Positions 46,701 through 54,330 of a DNA stretch of 64,000 nucleotides are shown in pieces. The notes below the pieces were generated by a model. The model made no database searches, had not been told where the DNA came from, and saw only the letters and a list, made by a program, of their open reading frames with translations. Position 1 is the stretch's first letter, and every line of letters starts with the position of its first letter. Both the position numbers and the translations under genes were made by a program. The stretch covers positions 124,001 to 188,000 of the forward strand of contig NZ_VYQF01000007.1 of assembly GCF_008710285.1 (NCBI RefSeq). Reading direction: 5' to 3'. The stretch comes from Ginsengibacter hankyongi (GTDB lineage: Bacteria > Bacteroidota > Bacteroidia > Chitinophagales > Chitinophagaceae).

Positions 46701-47377
46701 TCGTGCGCATTAAAATCTTTTTCATCTACATAATGCGAATCGTTACTGGCAATAACATTTACGTTATATTTTTTTGCAAATTTTAATAAAACCTTATTTA
46801 CTTTATCCTGTTCAGGTATACCATGCCGTTGCAGTTCTACGTAATAATCTTTTTGAAAAATATTCAGCCACCATTTAAATTCATTCTCTGCTTCTGCTTC
46901 ACCCTTCTTTAAAATCATCTGTGGTACCAAGGCTCCAAGGCAACACGTTGTTGCAATAAGCCCTTCATGATATTTATGGATGAGTTCTTTATCAATTCTT
47001 GGATATTTTGAATACATTCCTTCGATATAGCCAAGCGATGTAAGCTTAACCAGGTTCTTATAACCAATATCGTTTTTAGCTAATAATATCTGGTGATGGC
47101 GTGGATCTTTCTGTTCCTTTGTAAACTGTTTTTGGAACCTGTTTTCTGTAATATAAAATTCACATCCAACGATGGGTTTCACTTTTAAAGAACCATCTTC
47201 ATTTTTTAAAGTATGCGCATGTTTAACAAATTCAAAAACGCCAAACATATTTCCATGATCTGAAATGGCAAGTGCAGGCATACCATCGGCGACAGCTTTA
47301 TTATATAATGCTTTTATGGATGCGGCACCATCCAACAGAGAAAACTGCGTGTGTACGTGTAGGTGAGAAAACTTCAT
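43775..47377 (-). CDS. dnaE: DNA polymerase III alpha subunit
   Basis: DnaE is the main replicative polymerase. The 1200-residue protein has an N-terminal PHP domain with intact metal ligands (FSHLHVHTQFS, ISDHGNMFG, NDSHYV), so an active proofreading PHP is possible. The palm domain has the catalytic aspartates PDIDTDF and LKMDFLGLKTL, followed by the helix-hairpin-helix and the OB-fold region (RIAGLVAEAQHRIAKSG). A C-terminal domain ends at LDVQVELT. Length is normal for Bacteroidota. It lies upstream of trxA. The 291 bp separating it from the NlpC/P60 gene hold divergent promoters. Confidence 0.97.
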   Translation of the reverse strand: MKFSHLHVHTQFSLLDGAASIKALYNKAVADGMPALAISDHGNMFGVFEFVKHAHTLKNEDGSLKVKPIVGCEFYITENRFQKQFTKEQKDPRHHQILLAKNDIGYKNLVKLTSLGYIEGMYSKYPRIDKELIHKYHEGLIATTCCLGALVPQMILKKGEAEAENEFKWWLNIFQKDYYVELQRHGIPEQDKVNKVLLKFAKKYNVNVIASNDSHYVDEKDFNAHDILLCINTGEKQATPAIREFTDDDVTIKNKRFAFPNNQFFLKNTSEMQKAFEDLPQALDNTNEIIDKIEVLDLKRDILLPHFTVPKEFATQEAYLEHLTWTGAKERYKIITPEIEERINFELFTIKTMGFAGYFLIVSDFIVAGKNMGVFVGPGRGSAAGSVVAYCIGITNIDPVKYKLLFERFLNPDRKSMPDIDTDFDDEGRQKVLNYVVDKYGKNQVAQIITYGTMAAKMSIKDVARVMDLPLAESNALAKLVPDRPGTSLRKVLKAPLTGPKSLSEEGVGADDIDNIKKLRDIYNGEDMRSKVLHEAEILEGSVRNTGIHASAIIIAPRDLMELIPVASSKDSDLWLTQIDGSNIESAGVLKMDFLGLKTLSILKTALQLINQNHGVTIDLDALPLDDEETYKLYQRADTNATFQFESGGMQKHLRDLKPDKFDDLIAMNALFRPGPMAYIPDYIERKHERQEIHYDLPEMEEILKDTYGITVYQEQVMLLSQKIAGFSKGDADMLRKAMGKKQRSVLDKMKEQFIEGAKKNNHPVNKLEKIWTDWESFAQYAFNKSHSTCYAFVAYQTAYLKAHYPSEYMAAVLNHAGSIEKITFYMEECKRMGLTVLGPDINESQKGFAVNKKGEIRFGFSGMKGVGEAAFENIIEERKKGGAFSSIYNLIKRVNQRTVNKKSLESLAYAGAFDCFKSIHRAQYFFVAPGDAINGLEKIIRFGNQYQAQLSSSTNTLFGDLQMEEVKPPPMAECEPWPLIKLLDFEKEVTGMFMSGHPLDNFSFQMKYYGLTPIAEFNEFKEAVNLHPNPGRSFRIAGLVAEAQHRIAKSGNKYGVFYIEDYSGKMELMLFSDDYVKFSNYLEAGMVIFLTGTFRQRYNKSEFEFKVNQISLLESLMKSCTKKLYIEAHPKDISQEFIEFISKNVNHFPGKSSLKFCINDPNSKLKFGMYTLENGFEMNDEMAMYLQQKPELDVQVELT

Positions 47378-47505
47378 ATGCTATATCGAAAATCTTGTAA
47401 GCAAATATCGCAAAAAGTAAACGGAGTCATTTTTCAACTTACCCACAAGCCTGTAAAAGTTAAGTATTGTTAAAAAATTGCGATGTTAAAAACTAAGATA
47501 TTTTT

Positions 47506-47537
47506 TTTGCATTTTTATAATGAGAACCCTATCTTCG
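47506..47537 (+). promoter_or_regulatory. Promoter for the NlpC/P60 gene
   Basis: TTTG (47506-47509) is followed after 20 bases by TATCTTCG (47530-47537), one base off the TAnnTTTG consensus. Start of transcription is expected near 47543, leaving a leader of about 125 bases. Confidence 0.5.
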
Positions 47538-47668
47538 CCATGCTTGTGAAATAATTAATCAAAAATTTCGTTTGTATAAAAATCTACGTTACACATTTTA
47601 AGGAAATTTAATACCCTGTAATTGTGTATGGTAATTTTTTTTGTAATAGAAAACCCCTAGCCAAGCCA

Positions 47669-48367
47669 ATGAACAAACTATTCGTTTTATTTATTACCCT
47701 GTTATTATCGGGCTATGTTCAATTATCCGTTGCTCAAACCAGTGTTAATAGTATAAAGGTTACAGCAGGCAGCGAAAATTCTTCTTCAAATTTTATCGAT
47801 GGTATTTCTTTTACCCCTGAGGGTATTTTGCAAACTACCGAAAGTGGTGGAACTAAAAGTATAAAAGTTGAGAACGCCCCGGTTGTAGTTAAAAGTGATC
47901 CTTTAACTAAGTCAGTTGGATCAGGTTCGTTAATTGAAAAACTTAGCAGCCTCCAATTTAAATACGCGATGATGTTGAATGTTGACGTTGAATCACTGAA
48001 AAATCTTTCTTTATTTGGTTTTATTGACGACTGGTTTGGAACCCGTTATCGTATGGGAGGCACATCCAAAAAGGGAATTGATTGCAGTGCATTAACCAGC
48101 AGTTTATTATTGGCTGTTTATGGATTTATAGTACCACGTACTGCACGTCAGCAATATAAGGCCACTCAACATATTAAGAAAGACGAATTGAAGGAAGGTG
48201 ATCTTGTTTTCTTTAATACTCACGGAGGAGTATCTCATGTAGGTCTTTATCTTTTTAACGATTATTTTGTACATGCCTCATCCAGCCAGGGAGTTACTAT
48301 TAGCAGCCTGGACGATGGATATTATGCAAAACGATTCATTTGTGGAGGAAGGGTAGAAGAAGATTAA
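47669..48367 (+). CDS. NlpC/P60-family cell-wall hydrolase (C40 peptidase)
   Basis: This family cleaves D-glutamyl-diaminopimelate bonds in peptidoglycan. From the ATG at 47669 the protein is 232 residues with a signal peptide (cleavage near SVAQ, residue 23). A serine-rich, probably flexible region spans about 25-90. The catalytic domain has Cys139 (KKGIDCSALTSSLL), His190 (GGVSHVGLY) and a third polar residue, His202. An in-frame ATG at 47624 adds 15 polar residues before the signal peptide, which is unlikely. Periplasmic or outer-membrane location. Confidence 0.92.
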   Translation: MNKLFVLFITLLLSGYVQLSVAQTSVNSIKVTAGSENSSSNFIDGISFTPEGILQTTESGGTKSIKVENAPVVVKSDPLTKSVGSGSLIEKLSSLQFKYAMMLNVDVESLKNLSLFGFIDDWFGTRYRMGGTSKKGIDCSALTSSLLLAVYGFIVPRTARQQYKATQHIKKDELKEGDLVFFNTHGGVSHVGLYLFNDYFVHASSSQGVTISSLDDGYYAKRFICGGRVEED

Positions 48368-48394
48368 TCAAATAATACCCATATAACTTTATCT

Positions 48395-48422
48395 AAAGGA
48401 GAATGATATGTTCTCCTTTTTT
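48395..48422 (+). terminator. Intrinsic terminator after the NlpC/P60 gene
   Basis: AAAGGAGAA (48395-48403) pairs perfectly with TTCTCCTTT (48411-48419) around a 7-base loop and ends in T residues. Confidence 0.85.
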
Positions 48423-48532
48423 ATTTAGGCAACTACAAACAAATCATCATTTTATTTAAGTTATTTACTCACTTAATATCTAAATGAGTTAAATAACTTT
48501 TATTATAGCATGGGATTTGCGTTAACCAATTT

Positions 48533-49648
48533 ATGGAAAAAAAATACCCTTTCTATTTTAGATCGACAGTTACTTTGTTCGGCATTATGCTATTCGTATA
48601 TATGCTGTTTGTCCTCAAGAGCATATTGATCCCTTTGGCATTTGCGATGATGATCGCAATACTTTTAAATCCACTGGTAAATAAACTTCAACAAAAGAAG
48701 ATTCCAAAAGTAATTTCAATAGTTATTGCACTGGTTGTTGCTCTCCTTTTTGTGGCGGGTCTAATGTTTTTCGTTTCGTCGCAGGTGGCAAAATTATCCT
48801 CTAATATGTCTGCGTTGGAATTAAAATTTTCTGAGCTTTTCAGGAATCTGCAATTGTGGTTTCAGCAACATTATTCGCTTTCGCTAGCGAAACAAAAGGA
48901 ACTCCTAGCCCAGGCTGGCGATAATTTAAAACCATTAATTACACAAACCCTGGGAACAGTATTAGGTACTTTAAGTGTAATTGTATTACTGCCTGTTTAT
49001 ATTTTTCTTATACTATTTTATAAAACGCTTATTCTAAATTTTCTTTACGAAGTTTTTGCTGAAAGAAATTCAACCAAGGTTGGTGTTGTGTTAAAGCAAA
49101 CAAAGAGCGCTATTCAAAGTTATATGATTGGTTTGCTGCTGGAAGCTATTGTTGTAGCTGCATTAAACTCTGGCGCACTTCTTATACTTGGCGTACAATA
49201 TGCTATTTTGCTGGGTGTTATCGGGGCCATTTTAAATGTTCTTCCCTACATCGGCGGATTAATTGCGATAGCACTTCCAATAATTATTGCAACTATAACC
49301 AAAGAGGGTTATTCAACCCAAATAGAAATCTTGATAGCATACTTGTTAATACAGTTTATTGACAATAACATCTTAGTACCACGTATCGTTTCGTCCAAAG
49401 TAAAAATTAACGCTTTGGTATCGTTAGTGATTGTCTTGCTTGGCGGTGCCGTTTGGGGATTATCAGGTATGTTTTTATCAATACCTTTTATAGCAGTACT
49501 TAAAATTATTTTTGACAGGGTAGATGAATTAAAACCTTGGGGAAAAATTTTGGGTGATGAAGTTCCCGTTTATCACAAAGGGCAATTGTGGAACCTTAGA
49601 AAGAGACGCAAAAAATCTTTATCAGAGCAAGTTACCTCCAACGGATAA
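48533..49648 (+). CDS. AI-2E family permease
   Basis: The 371-residue protein has about eight membrane segments. The family motifs are LNVLPYIGGLIAIALPIIIATIT (about 238-260, quoted as a region) and the PxIV-like VPRIVSSKVKINALVSLVIVL segment (about 280). The amphipathic region before it also fits. Characterised relatives export AI-2 or act as sodium/lithium-proton antiporters. The substrate is unknown here and no quorum-sensing genes are nearby. Confidence 0.9.
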   Translation: MEKKYPFYFRSTVTLFGIMLFVYMLFVLKSILIPLAFAMMIAILLNPLVNKLQQKKIPKVISIVIALVVALLFVAGLMFFVSSQVAKLSSNMSALELKFSELFRNLQLWFQQHYSLSLAKQKELLAQAGDNLKPLITQTLGTVLGTLSVIVLLPVYIFLILFYKTLILNFLYEVFAERNSTKVGVVLKQTKSAIQSYMIGLLLEAIVVAALNSGALLILGVQYAILLGVIGAILNVLPYIGGLIAIALPIIIATITKEGYSTQIEILIAYLLIQFIDNNILVPRIVSSKVKINALVSLVIVLLGGAVWGLSGMFLSIPFIAVLKIIFDRVDELKPWGKILGDEVPVYHKGQLWNLRKRRKKSLSEQVTSNG

Positions 49649-49669
49649 ATGGTTTTATAAATTAATTTA

Positions 49670-49712
49670 AAACATCAAAGAAGACTCAATCGTGAAGTCT
49701 TCTTTGATGTTT
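49670..49712. terminator. Bidirectional terminator between the AI-2E permease and dinB genes
   Basis: A perfect 17-bp stem (49670-49686 with 49696-49712) with a 9-base loop lies between two converging genes. A-rich and T-rich outer parts on each side fit use in both directions. Confidence 0.85.
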
Positions 49713-49720
49713 ATCGAAAG

Positions 49721-50218
49721 CTAGAAGCTCGTATCATCTGCGCTTGGTCCGTAGCTGCCCGGTATTGGAATATTCAATAAACGAAGATATACTCCTAATT
49801 GTGCCCGGTGATGAATGATCTGGCTGAACGCCATCCGTAACACTTCACTTTTGGGGGTGGTACTGTAAATATCTTTTCCATTTCGCAGAGTCCAGCTTTC
49901 TGAAAGCTGTTCTTCAGTTGCTGCCTCAAGATGTGCTCTTCCATCTGCGAGATTTTTCTCAAAATATTTAAGCAATTCAGCAGTATTATTTATCACTTCC
50001 GGCGTGTACGGATTGCTGGCAAAATCAAGCTCACTTGTAGTTAATGTCATCGTAATCCACGAGGGTAATTCAGCAATATGCGTGGCGAGCCTTCTTATGG
50101 TCATGCTTTTTGGATGTGGTTGCCAATCGTATTTGTCATCCGGGATTATTGACAGCATTTTACGGGTTGTTTTTGCCTCTGCATCGAGTTCTTTCAGAAA
50201 CATTTGAATCATTTGCAT
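49721..50218 (-). CDS. DinB-family protein (putative metal-dependent hydrolase fold)
   Basis: The 165-residue protein has the four-helix DinB fold signature: DKYDWQPHPKSMTIRRLATHIAELP (metal-binding His, about 28-52, as a region) and the second histidine pair QIIHHRAQLGVYL near 138. No signal peptide. DinB proteins of this type include thiol transferases and other enzymes of largely unknown substrate. Its 3' end is 8 bp from the bidirectional terminator. The WYL-type regulator encoded 78 bp upstream on the same strand may be functionally linked. Confidence 0.88.
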   Translation of the reverse strand: MQMIQMFLKELDAEAKTTRKMLSIIPDDKYDWQPHPKSMTIRRLATHIAELPSWITMTLTTSELDFASNPYTPEVINNTAELLKYFEKNLADGRAHLEAATEEQLSESWTLRNGKDIYSTTPKSEVLRMAFSQIIHHRAQLGVYLRLLNIPIPGSYGPSADDTSF

Positions 50219-50296
50219 AATTATAAAATTTAGTTATGTAAAGAAAACATGAGATAGTGACAGCCCTATGGCCGTGTATTTTTATTTTTTTAAAAA

Positions 50297-50986
50297 TTAA
50301 TAATTCACGGGCACAAATTTCATGTATTCACTCAATTCAATATGGTCAAGTTTGCTAAAAGGAATTCCGGTATTAGTTATGCGTAAGATTCTTGATACCC
50401 TGAAATCACGATAATCATTTCTCATTTTGCACCATGCAATCAAATGCCAGTTCAACGCATAAAATATCAAGCCAATGGGCTCTGCCAGCCGCTTACTAAA
50501 CTCATTGTTATTATTTTTATATTCAAACTCTAAAATAGTCTTTGATGTAATGGTGTTTTGAATAACAGATAAATATTCGTAATTATTCACAAAGCATGGT
50601 GGTATTTGCAGCTTAATATTATTGTTAAGAAATTCCAGTTTTTCTTTCTGTGAATTTCGAAGAACGGCCTTAATTTTATTCAATGCATTTGTATAGTGTA
50701 TTTGAATTGATTTATCAGCAAAACCATATACAATCGATTCCATAAGCATCAATGCATTGGCTTCTTCAGAATTGAAAGCAACCGGTGGTAAAAAATATCC
50801 TTCCACAATAAAATATCCTTTTGGTTGCTCGAAGCTAACCGGAATTCCCTGTTCACCAAGTGCTTTAATATCCCGGTAAACCGTGCGTACGCTAATTTGA
50901 AATTTATCGGCAATCTTTTCGGCAGTTACATATTTTTTCGATTGCAATAAAGTTAGTATTCCGAATAACCTGTCAATCCTGTTCAT
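50297..50986 (-). CDS. YafY-type transcriptional regulator with HTH_11 and WYL domains
   Basis: The 229-residue protein has an N-terminal DeoR/HTH_11 winged helix (RIDRLFGILTLLQSKKYVTAEKIADKFQIS, then SVRTVYRDIKALGEQGIPV; named as regions). The C-terminal WYL domain has LNWHLIAWCKMRNDYRDFRVSRI, where the WHL-arginine pattern is typical. WYL domains sense nucleotides or small ligands. It is transcribed toward dinB and divergently from yajQ. Target genes are not shown by sequence. Confidence 0.9.
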   Translation of the reverse strand: MNRIDRLFGILTLLQSKKYVTAEKIADKFQISVRTVYRDIKALGEQGIPVSFEQPKGYFIVEGYFLPPVAFNSEEANALMLMESIVYGFADKSIQIHYTNALNKIKAVLRNSQKEKLEFLNNNIKLQIPPCFVNNYEYLSVIQNTITSKTILEFEYKNNNNEFSKRLAEPIGLIFYALNWHLIAWCKMRNDYRDFRVSRILRITNTGIPFSKLDHIELSEYMKFVPVNY

Positions 50987-51126
50987 GTTTTAAGTTGATT
51001 CTCTAAATAGTTTTCATTTTGAAGTTATGAATTTTGGCCTAAATGCTGACTTGCATTTTAATATAACTATCTGTCTTTATCCCAACCATTTTTTATCTTT
51101 ACAATTATAATCATTAAATTTTTTTT

Positions 51127-51618
51127 ATGCCATCTTTTGACCTTGTAAGTAAAGTTGATTTACAGACGCTTGACAATGCTATAAATACTGTTGAAAAAGA
51201 AATTAAAAACCGGTTTGATTTTAAAGGAAATCATGTCGTGATAGATCTTAATAAAAAAGATTTTAAACTGAACCTGGAGAGTGAGAGTGAAATGAAAATA
51301 AACCAGATAATTGATGTGCTGATAAGCAAAAGCATGAAACAGGGGCTGGCGGCTGAAATCTATGATCTTAGTAAAGAGCCATATCAAAGTGGCAAGGTAG
51401 TTAAGAAGGAAATCCAGGTGAGGAATGGCATTAAACAAGAGGATGCAAAAAAAATTGTGAAGCTGATAAAGGATTCCGGTATTAAGGTTCAGGCGGCAAT
51501 TATGGATGACATTATCAGAATAACTGCTAAAAAAATAGATGATTTACAGGCGGTTATCCAGGCTTCGAAAGGTTGGGATCTCGGTCTTGCCTTTCAATAT
51601 GTGAATATGAAAAATTAG
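51127..51618 (+). CDS. yajQ: YajQ-family nucleotide-binding protein
   Basis: The 163-residue protein matches YajQ throughout. It starts MPSFDLVSKVDLQTLDNAI, has RFDFKGNHVVIDL near residue 32, and ends SKGWDLGLAFQYVNMKN with the usual LGLPxQFxNFR-like tail slightly altered. It has two RNA-binding-like ferredoxin folds. Some members bind cyclic di-GMP or tRNA; the role here is not known. A TATCTTTA element 20-odd bases upstream is a weak promoter candidate. Confidence 0.95.
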   Translation: MPSFDLVSKVDLQTLDNAINTVEKEIKNRFDFKGNHVVIDLNKKDFKLNLESESEMKINQIIDVLISKSMKQGLAAEIYDLSKEPYQSGKVVKKEIQVRNGIKQEDAKKIVKLIKDSGIKVQAAIMDDIIRITAKKIDDLQAVIQASKGWDLGLAFQYVNMKN

Positions 51619-51629
51619 CGACTATTAGT

Positions 51630-51660
51630 TTTGCAGGTATTTTTTATTTCATTAACTTTG
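51630..51660 (+). promoter_or_regulatory. Promoter for rpmE2
   Basis: TTTG (51630-51633) is separated by exactly 19 bases from TAACTTTG (51653-51660), an exact fit to the Bacteroidota consensus. A leader of about 55 bases follows. Confidence 0.65.
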
Positions 51661-51719
51661 CAAACTCAAAAAATACATGGAGACTTACTAAAAGGCAGCC
51701 ATGTTAAAAACAAAACAAT

Positions 51720-51974
51720 ATGAAAAAAGATATTCATCCATCAAATTACAAGTTTGTAGTTTTTAAGGATATGAGTAATGGCCACATGTTTTTAAGCCGT
51801 TCTACAGCTTCTTCAAAAGAGACTGTTCAGTGGGAAGATGGTAAAGAATACCCGGTTGTTAAGCTGGAAATTTCAAACACATCGCATCCTTTTTATACCG
51901 GTAAAAATGTATTGGTAGATACTGCAGGCCGTATCGATAAATTTAAAAGACGCTACGAAAAAAGAGATAAATAA
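51720..51974 (+). CDS. rpmE2: 50S ribosomal protein L31, type B
   Basis: The 84-residue protein matches the zinc-independent L31 type: [19 protein letters not shown], then [24 protein letters not shown] and [21 protein letters not shown]. The four cysteines of the zinc-ribbon type A protein are absent. In many bacteria the type B form replaces type A when zinc is scarce; whether a type A copy exists elsewhere cannot be judged from this window. It has its own promoter and terminator. Confidence 0.95.
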   Translation: MKKDIHPSNYKFVVFKDMSNGHMFLSRSTASSKETVQWEDGKEYPVVKLEISNTSHPFYTGKNVLVDTAGRIDKFKRRYEKRDK

Positions 51975-51996
51975 TAATTTTGATTTGATTTTTTAC

Positions 51997-52020
51997 TCCC
52001 CCTTTATTGGGGGATTTTTT
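51997..52020 (+). terminator. Intrinsic terminator after rpmE2
   Basis: TCCCCC (51997-52002) and GGGGGA (52009-52014) pair over a TTTATT loop and are followed by six T residues. Confidence 0.85.
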
Positions 52021-52054
52021 ATTTTTCCGATCCGGTTATTAATAAGTTGTACGA

Positions 52055-53104
52055 ATGAATATTTTGCTGGACGATCTTCCCTTCAACGAAAGTCTTTATC
52101 CCTTTGGTACCGTAAAATCAATGGTGCATATAAGAATCGGCATCCTTACAATATTGGAAAAATGGCAATTTATTTTGCCAGGTAAAGTCTTTATAAGTTC
52201 CCAACAACCGGCAGATTCTGATGCTTCCTTGTTTATTAAAATACCGGCAAACATAATTCCCTCGACAAATTTTTTAAGACAGATAAATAAAGAGAAATCT
52301 TTAATTCCATCAACTGATGATTGCAAAATATTGCATTATCCCTGGCAGATTTTTGAATATAATAATTGGGCCATCCAACAGGATTTTGAATTAATAACAC
52401 GCGACAGGCAATCAAAAAATATTTCTTCAACAAACCAGTTAATACATACTGAAAATATTTTTGTTGAAGAGGGAGCCAACGTAAATTATTCTATATTAAA
52501 CGCAACTGATGGCCCTATATATATTGGCAAAAATGCAGAAATATTAGAAGGAAATCTTATCCGCGGACCTTTTGCATTATGTGAAGGAAGCCGGCTAAAA
52601 ATGGGAAGCAAAATTTATGGCGCTACGACCATCGGTCCATATTGCCTCGCAGGCGGCGAAATTAAGAATTCGCTTTTAATGAGCTATAGTAACAAGGCCC
52701 ACGATGGATATTTAGGCGACTCCATAATAGGATCGTGGTGTAATATTGGCGCGGGTTCCAGTAATTCTAATTTAAAAAATACCGCCGGAATTGTTAAGAT
52801 GTGGAGCCGGCAAAAGAATGACTTTTTGAATGCAGGATATAAAGGGGGTTTAATAATGGGCGATTACAGCCGTTGCGCTATCAATACTTCATTTAATACG
52901 GGCACGGTGGCAGGCGTAAGCTGTAATATTTTTGGAAATAATTTGCTGCCAAAGTTTATTGATGATTTTACATGGGGAAATGAAAAATATATTTTTGAAA
53001 AAGCCATATCAGATATTAACAACTGGAAAAAATTAAAGGGCCTCGAAATAACTGAAGAGGAAATAGTATCACTAAAAAAAATTTATAACACAAAAGAGAA
53101 ATAA
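52055..53104 (+). CDS. GlmU-like putative sugar nucleotidyltransferase with left-handed beta-helix
   Basis: The 349-residue protein has an N-terminal region (LYPFGTVKSMVHIRIGILTILEKWQF, about 12-42) matching a Bacteroidota family of GlmU-like proteins. The GGxGTRM pyrophosphorylase signature of true GlmU is absent. From about 145 to 320 it has hexapeptide repeats typical of left-handed beta-helix acyltransferases (GPIYIGKNAEILEGNLIRGP, GATTIGPYCLAGGEIKNSLL). The gene overlaps tpiA by one base (TAATG). It may be an N-acetyltransferase or a binding protein for a sugar nucleotide; the reaction is unproven. Confidence 0.82.
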   Translation: MNILLDDLPFNESLYPFGTVKSMVHIRIGILTILEKWQFILPGKVFISSQQPADSDASLFIKIPANIIPSTNFLRQINKEKSLIPSTDDCKILHYPWQIFEYNNWAIQQDFELITRDRQSKNISSTNQLIHTENIFVEEGANVNYSILNATDGPIYIGKNAEILEGNLIRGPFALCEGSRLKMGSKIYGATTIGPYCLAGGEIKNSLLMSYSNKAHDGYLGDSIIGSWCNIGAGSSNSNLKNTAGIVKMWSRQKNDFLNAGYKGGLIMGDYSRCAINTSFNTGTVAGVSCNIFGNNLLPKFIDDFTWGNEKYIFEKAISDINNWKKLKGLEITEEEIVSLKKIYNTKEK

Positions 53105-53865
53105 TGAGAAAACAAATTGCTGCAGCAAACTGGAAAATGAATTGCACACTTCAACAGGCAATTGATTTAATAGATGGACTTATTAAGGAAAATATTTCGA
53201 TTATTCCAGACCGTGAGGTAGTAATTGCTGTCCCGTTTCCTTACCTAATTTTGGCCAAAGAAAAATTAAAAAACCGAAACGGATTTAAGGTTGCGGCACA
53301 AAATTGTTATACGCAATCTTCAGGCGCTTTTACCGGTGAAGTAAGTACAGTTATGTTAAATTCCATCGGGATTGATTATGTAATTATTGGCCATAGCGAA
53401 AGAAGAGAAATTTTCGGCGAGGATAATAAAATGCTATCACAAAAAGTGGATATATGTTTAACCAATAATCTTAAGCCGATTTTTTGTTGCGGTGAACCTC
53501 TGCAAATAAGAGAGAATGAAACCCAGAACGAATATGTTGAAAAGCAAATTCGTGAAAGCTTGTTTCATTTAGAAAGCGCTCAACTTGAAAATTTCGTTGT
53601 GGCATATGAGCCTATCTGGGCAATTGGTACTGGCAAAACGGCTTCTTCGCAGCAAGCACAAGAAATGCAGGCACATATCCGCAATATATTTAAAGAAAAA
53701 TACGGAGGAGCAATTGCCGCAAGCATTTCCATCTTATATGGAGGAAGCGTTAAAGCAAACAATGCAAAAGAAATTTTTGAAAAACCGGATGTTGATGGCG
53801 GCCTGGTTGGTGGCGCATCCCTGGTTGTAGCGGAATTTGCTACCATTATAAAAAGCCTGAAATAA
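53104..53865 (+). CDS. tpiA: Triosephosphate isomerase
   Basis: This glycolytic enzyme interconverts dihydroxyacetone phosphate and glyceraldehyde 3-phosphate. The 253-residue protein has all key residues: AANWKMNC (Asn, catalytic Lys), IIGHSERR (catalytic His), VAYEPIWAIGTGKTA (catalytic Glu and flexible loop 6) and LYGGSVKANN with GLVGGASL for phosphate binding. It is translationally coupled with the upstream GlmU-like gene. Confidence 0.97.
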   Translation: MRKQIAAANWKMNCTLQQAIDLIDGLIKENISIIPDREVVIAVPFPYLILAKEKLKNRNGFKVAAQNCYTQSSGAFTGEVSTVMLNSIGIDYVIIGHSERREIFGEDNKMLSQKVDICLTNNLKPIFCCGEPLQIRENETQNEYVEKQIRESLFHLESAQLENFVVAYEPIWAIGTGKTASSQQAQEMQAHIRNIFKEKYGGAIAASISILYGGSVKANNAKEIFEKPDVDGGLVGGASLVVAEFATIIKSLK

Positions 53866-53977
53866 GGCTCATCATACAATTGTAAAATTTTTAAATATCT
53901 GCCTCGTGCAGGAGCCTTTCTACTTAATTCTTCTTGCCTATTACTTAATTTGTATTTCAAATTTAAAAAATACAATT

Positions 53978-54277
53978 ATGAAACAGATTATGATTGCTTT
54001 ATTTTTTCTTGCTGCCACATTAGGTTTTACGAATGTAAATGCACAGCAAAAAACAACGGCAAAGAAACAAGCTAAAACCACAACGGTTAAGGCAAAAGAA
54101 GTAACGAACACAAAAAAAATGGGATTGAAAAAAGATGGCACTCCCGATATGCGTTACAAAGAAAATAAAGTTACAAAAACAACTACCCATGCCGGTCCTA
54201 CAAAAAAAGATGGTACAGCAGACATGAGGTATAAAGCAAACAAGACAAAGACTACTAAAAAAACCACTACTAAATAA
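53978..54277 (+). CDS. Small secreted basic protein with two KKDGTxDMRYKxNK repeats
   Basis: From the ATG at 53978 the protein is 99 residues with a signal peptide (MKQIMIALFFLAATLG, cleavage near VNAQ, residue 23). The mature part is almost entirely lysine and threonine. Two 14-residue repeats stand out, KKDGTPDMRYKENK and KKDGTADMRYKANK. An in-frame ATG at 53906 would add 24 residues without function that I can see. The DGTPDMRY pattern recalls short secreted Bacteroidota proteins of unknown role. It is probably periplasmic and has its own terminator. Confidence 0.75.
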   Translation: MKQIMIALFFLAATLGFTNVNAQQKTTAKKQAKTTTVKAKEVTNTKKMGLKKDGTPDMRYKENKVTKTTTHAGPTKKDGTADMRYKANKTKTTKKTTTK

Positions 54278-54300
54278 GCGGTAACTTCTTGCTCTTTCTG

Positions 54301-54330
54301 AAAAAGCATTCCCGAAAAGGAATGCTTTTT
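54301..54330. terminator. Bidirectional terminator between the small secreted protein gene and the Kir channel gene
   Basis: AAAAAGCATTCC (54301-54312) and GGAATGCTTTTT (54319-54330) pair perfectly over a 6-base loop. It overlaps the last two bases of the converging channel gene. Confidence 0.85.

Noticed and set aside
51985-52185. Open frame just after rpmE2
   Set aside because: It begins inside the rpmE2 terminator and overlaps the GlmU-like gene in another frame; no coding character.
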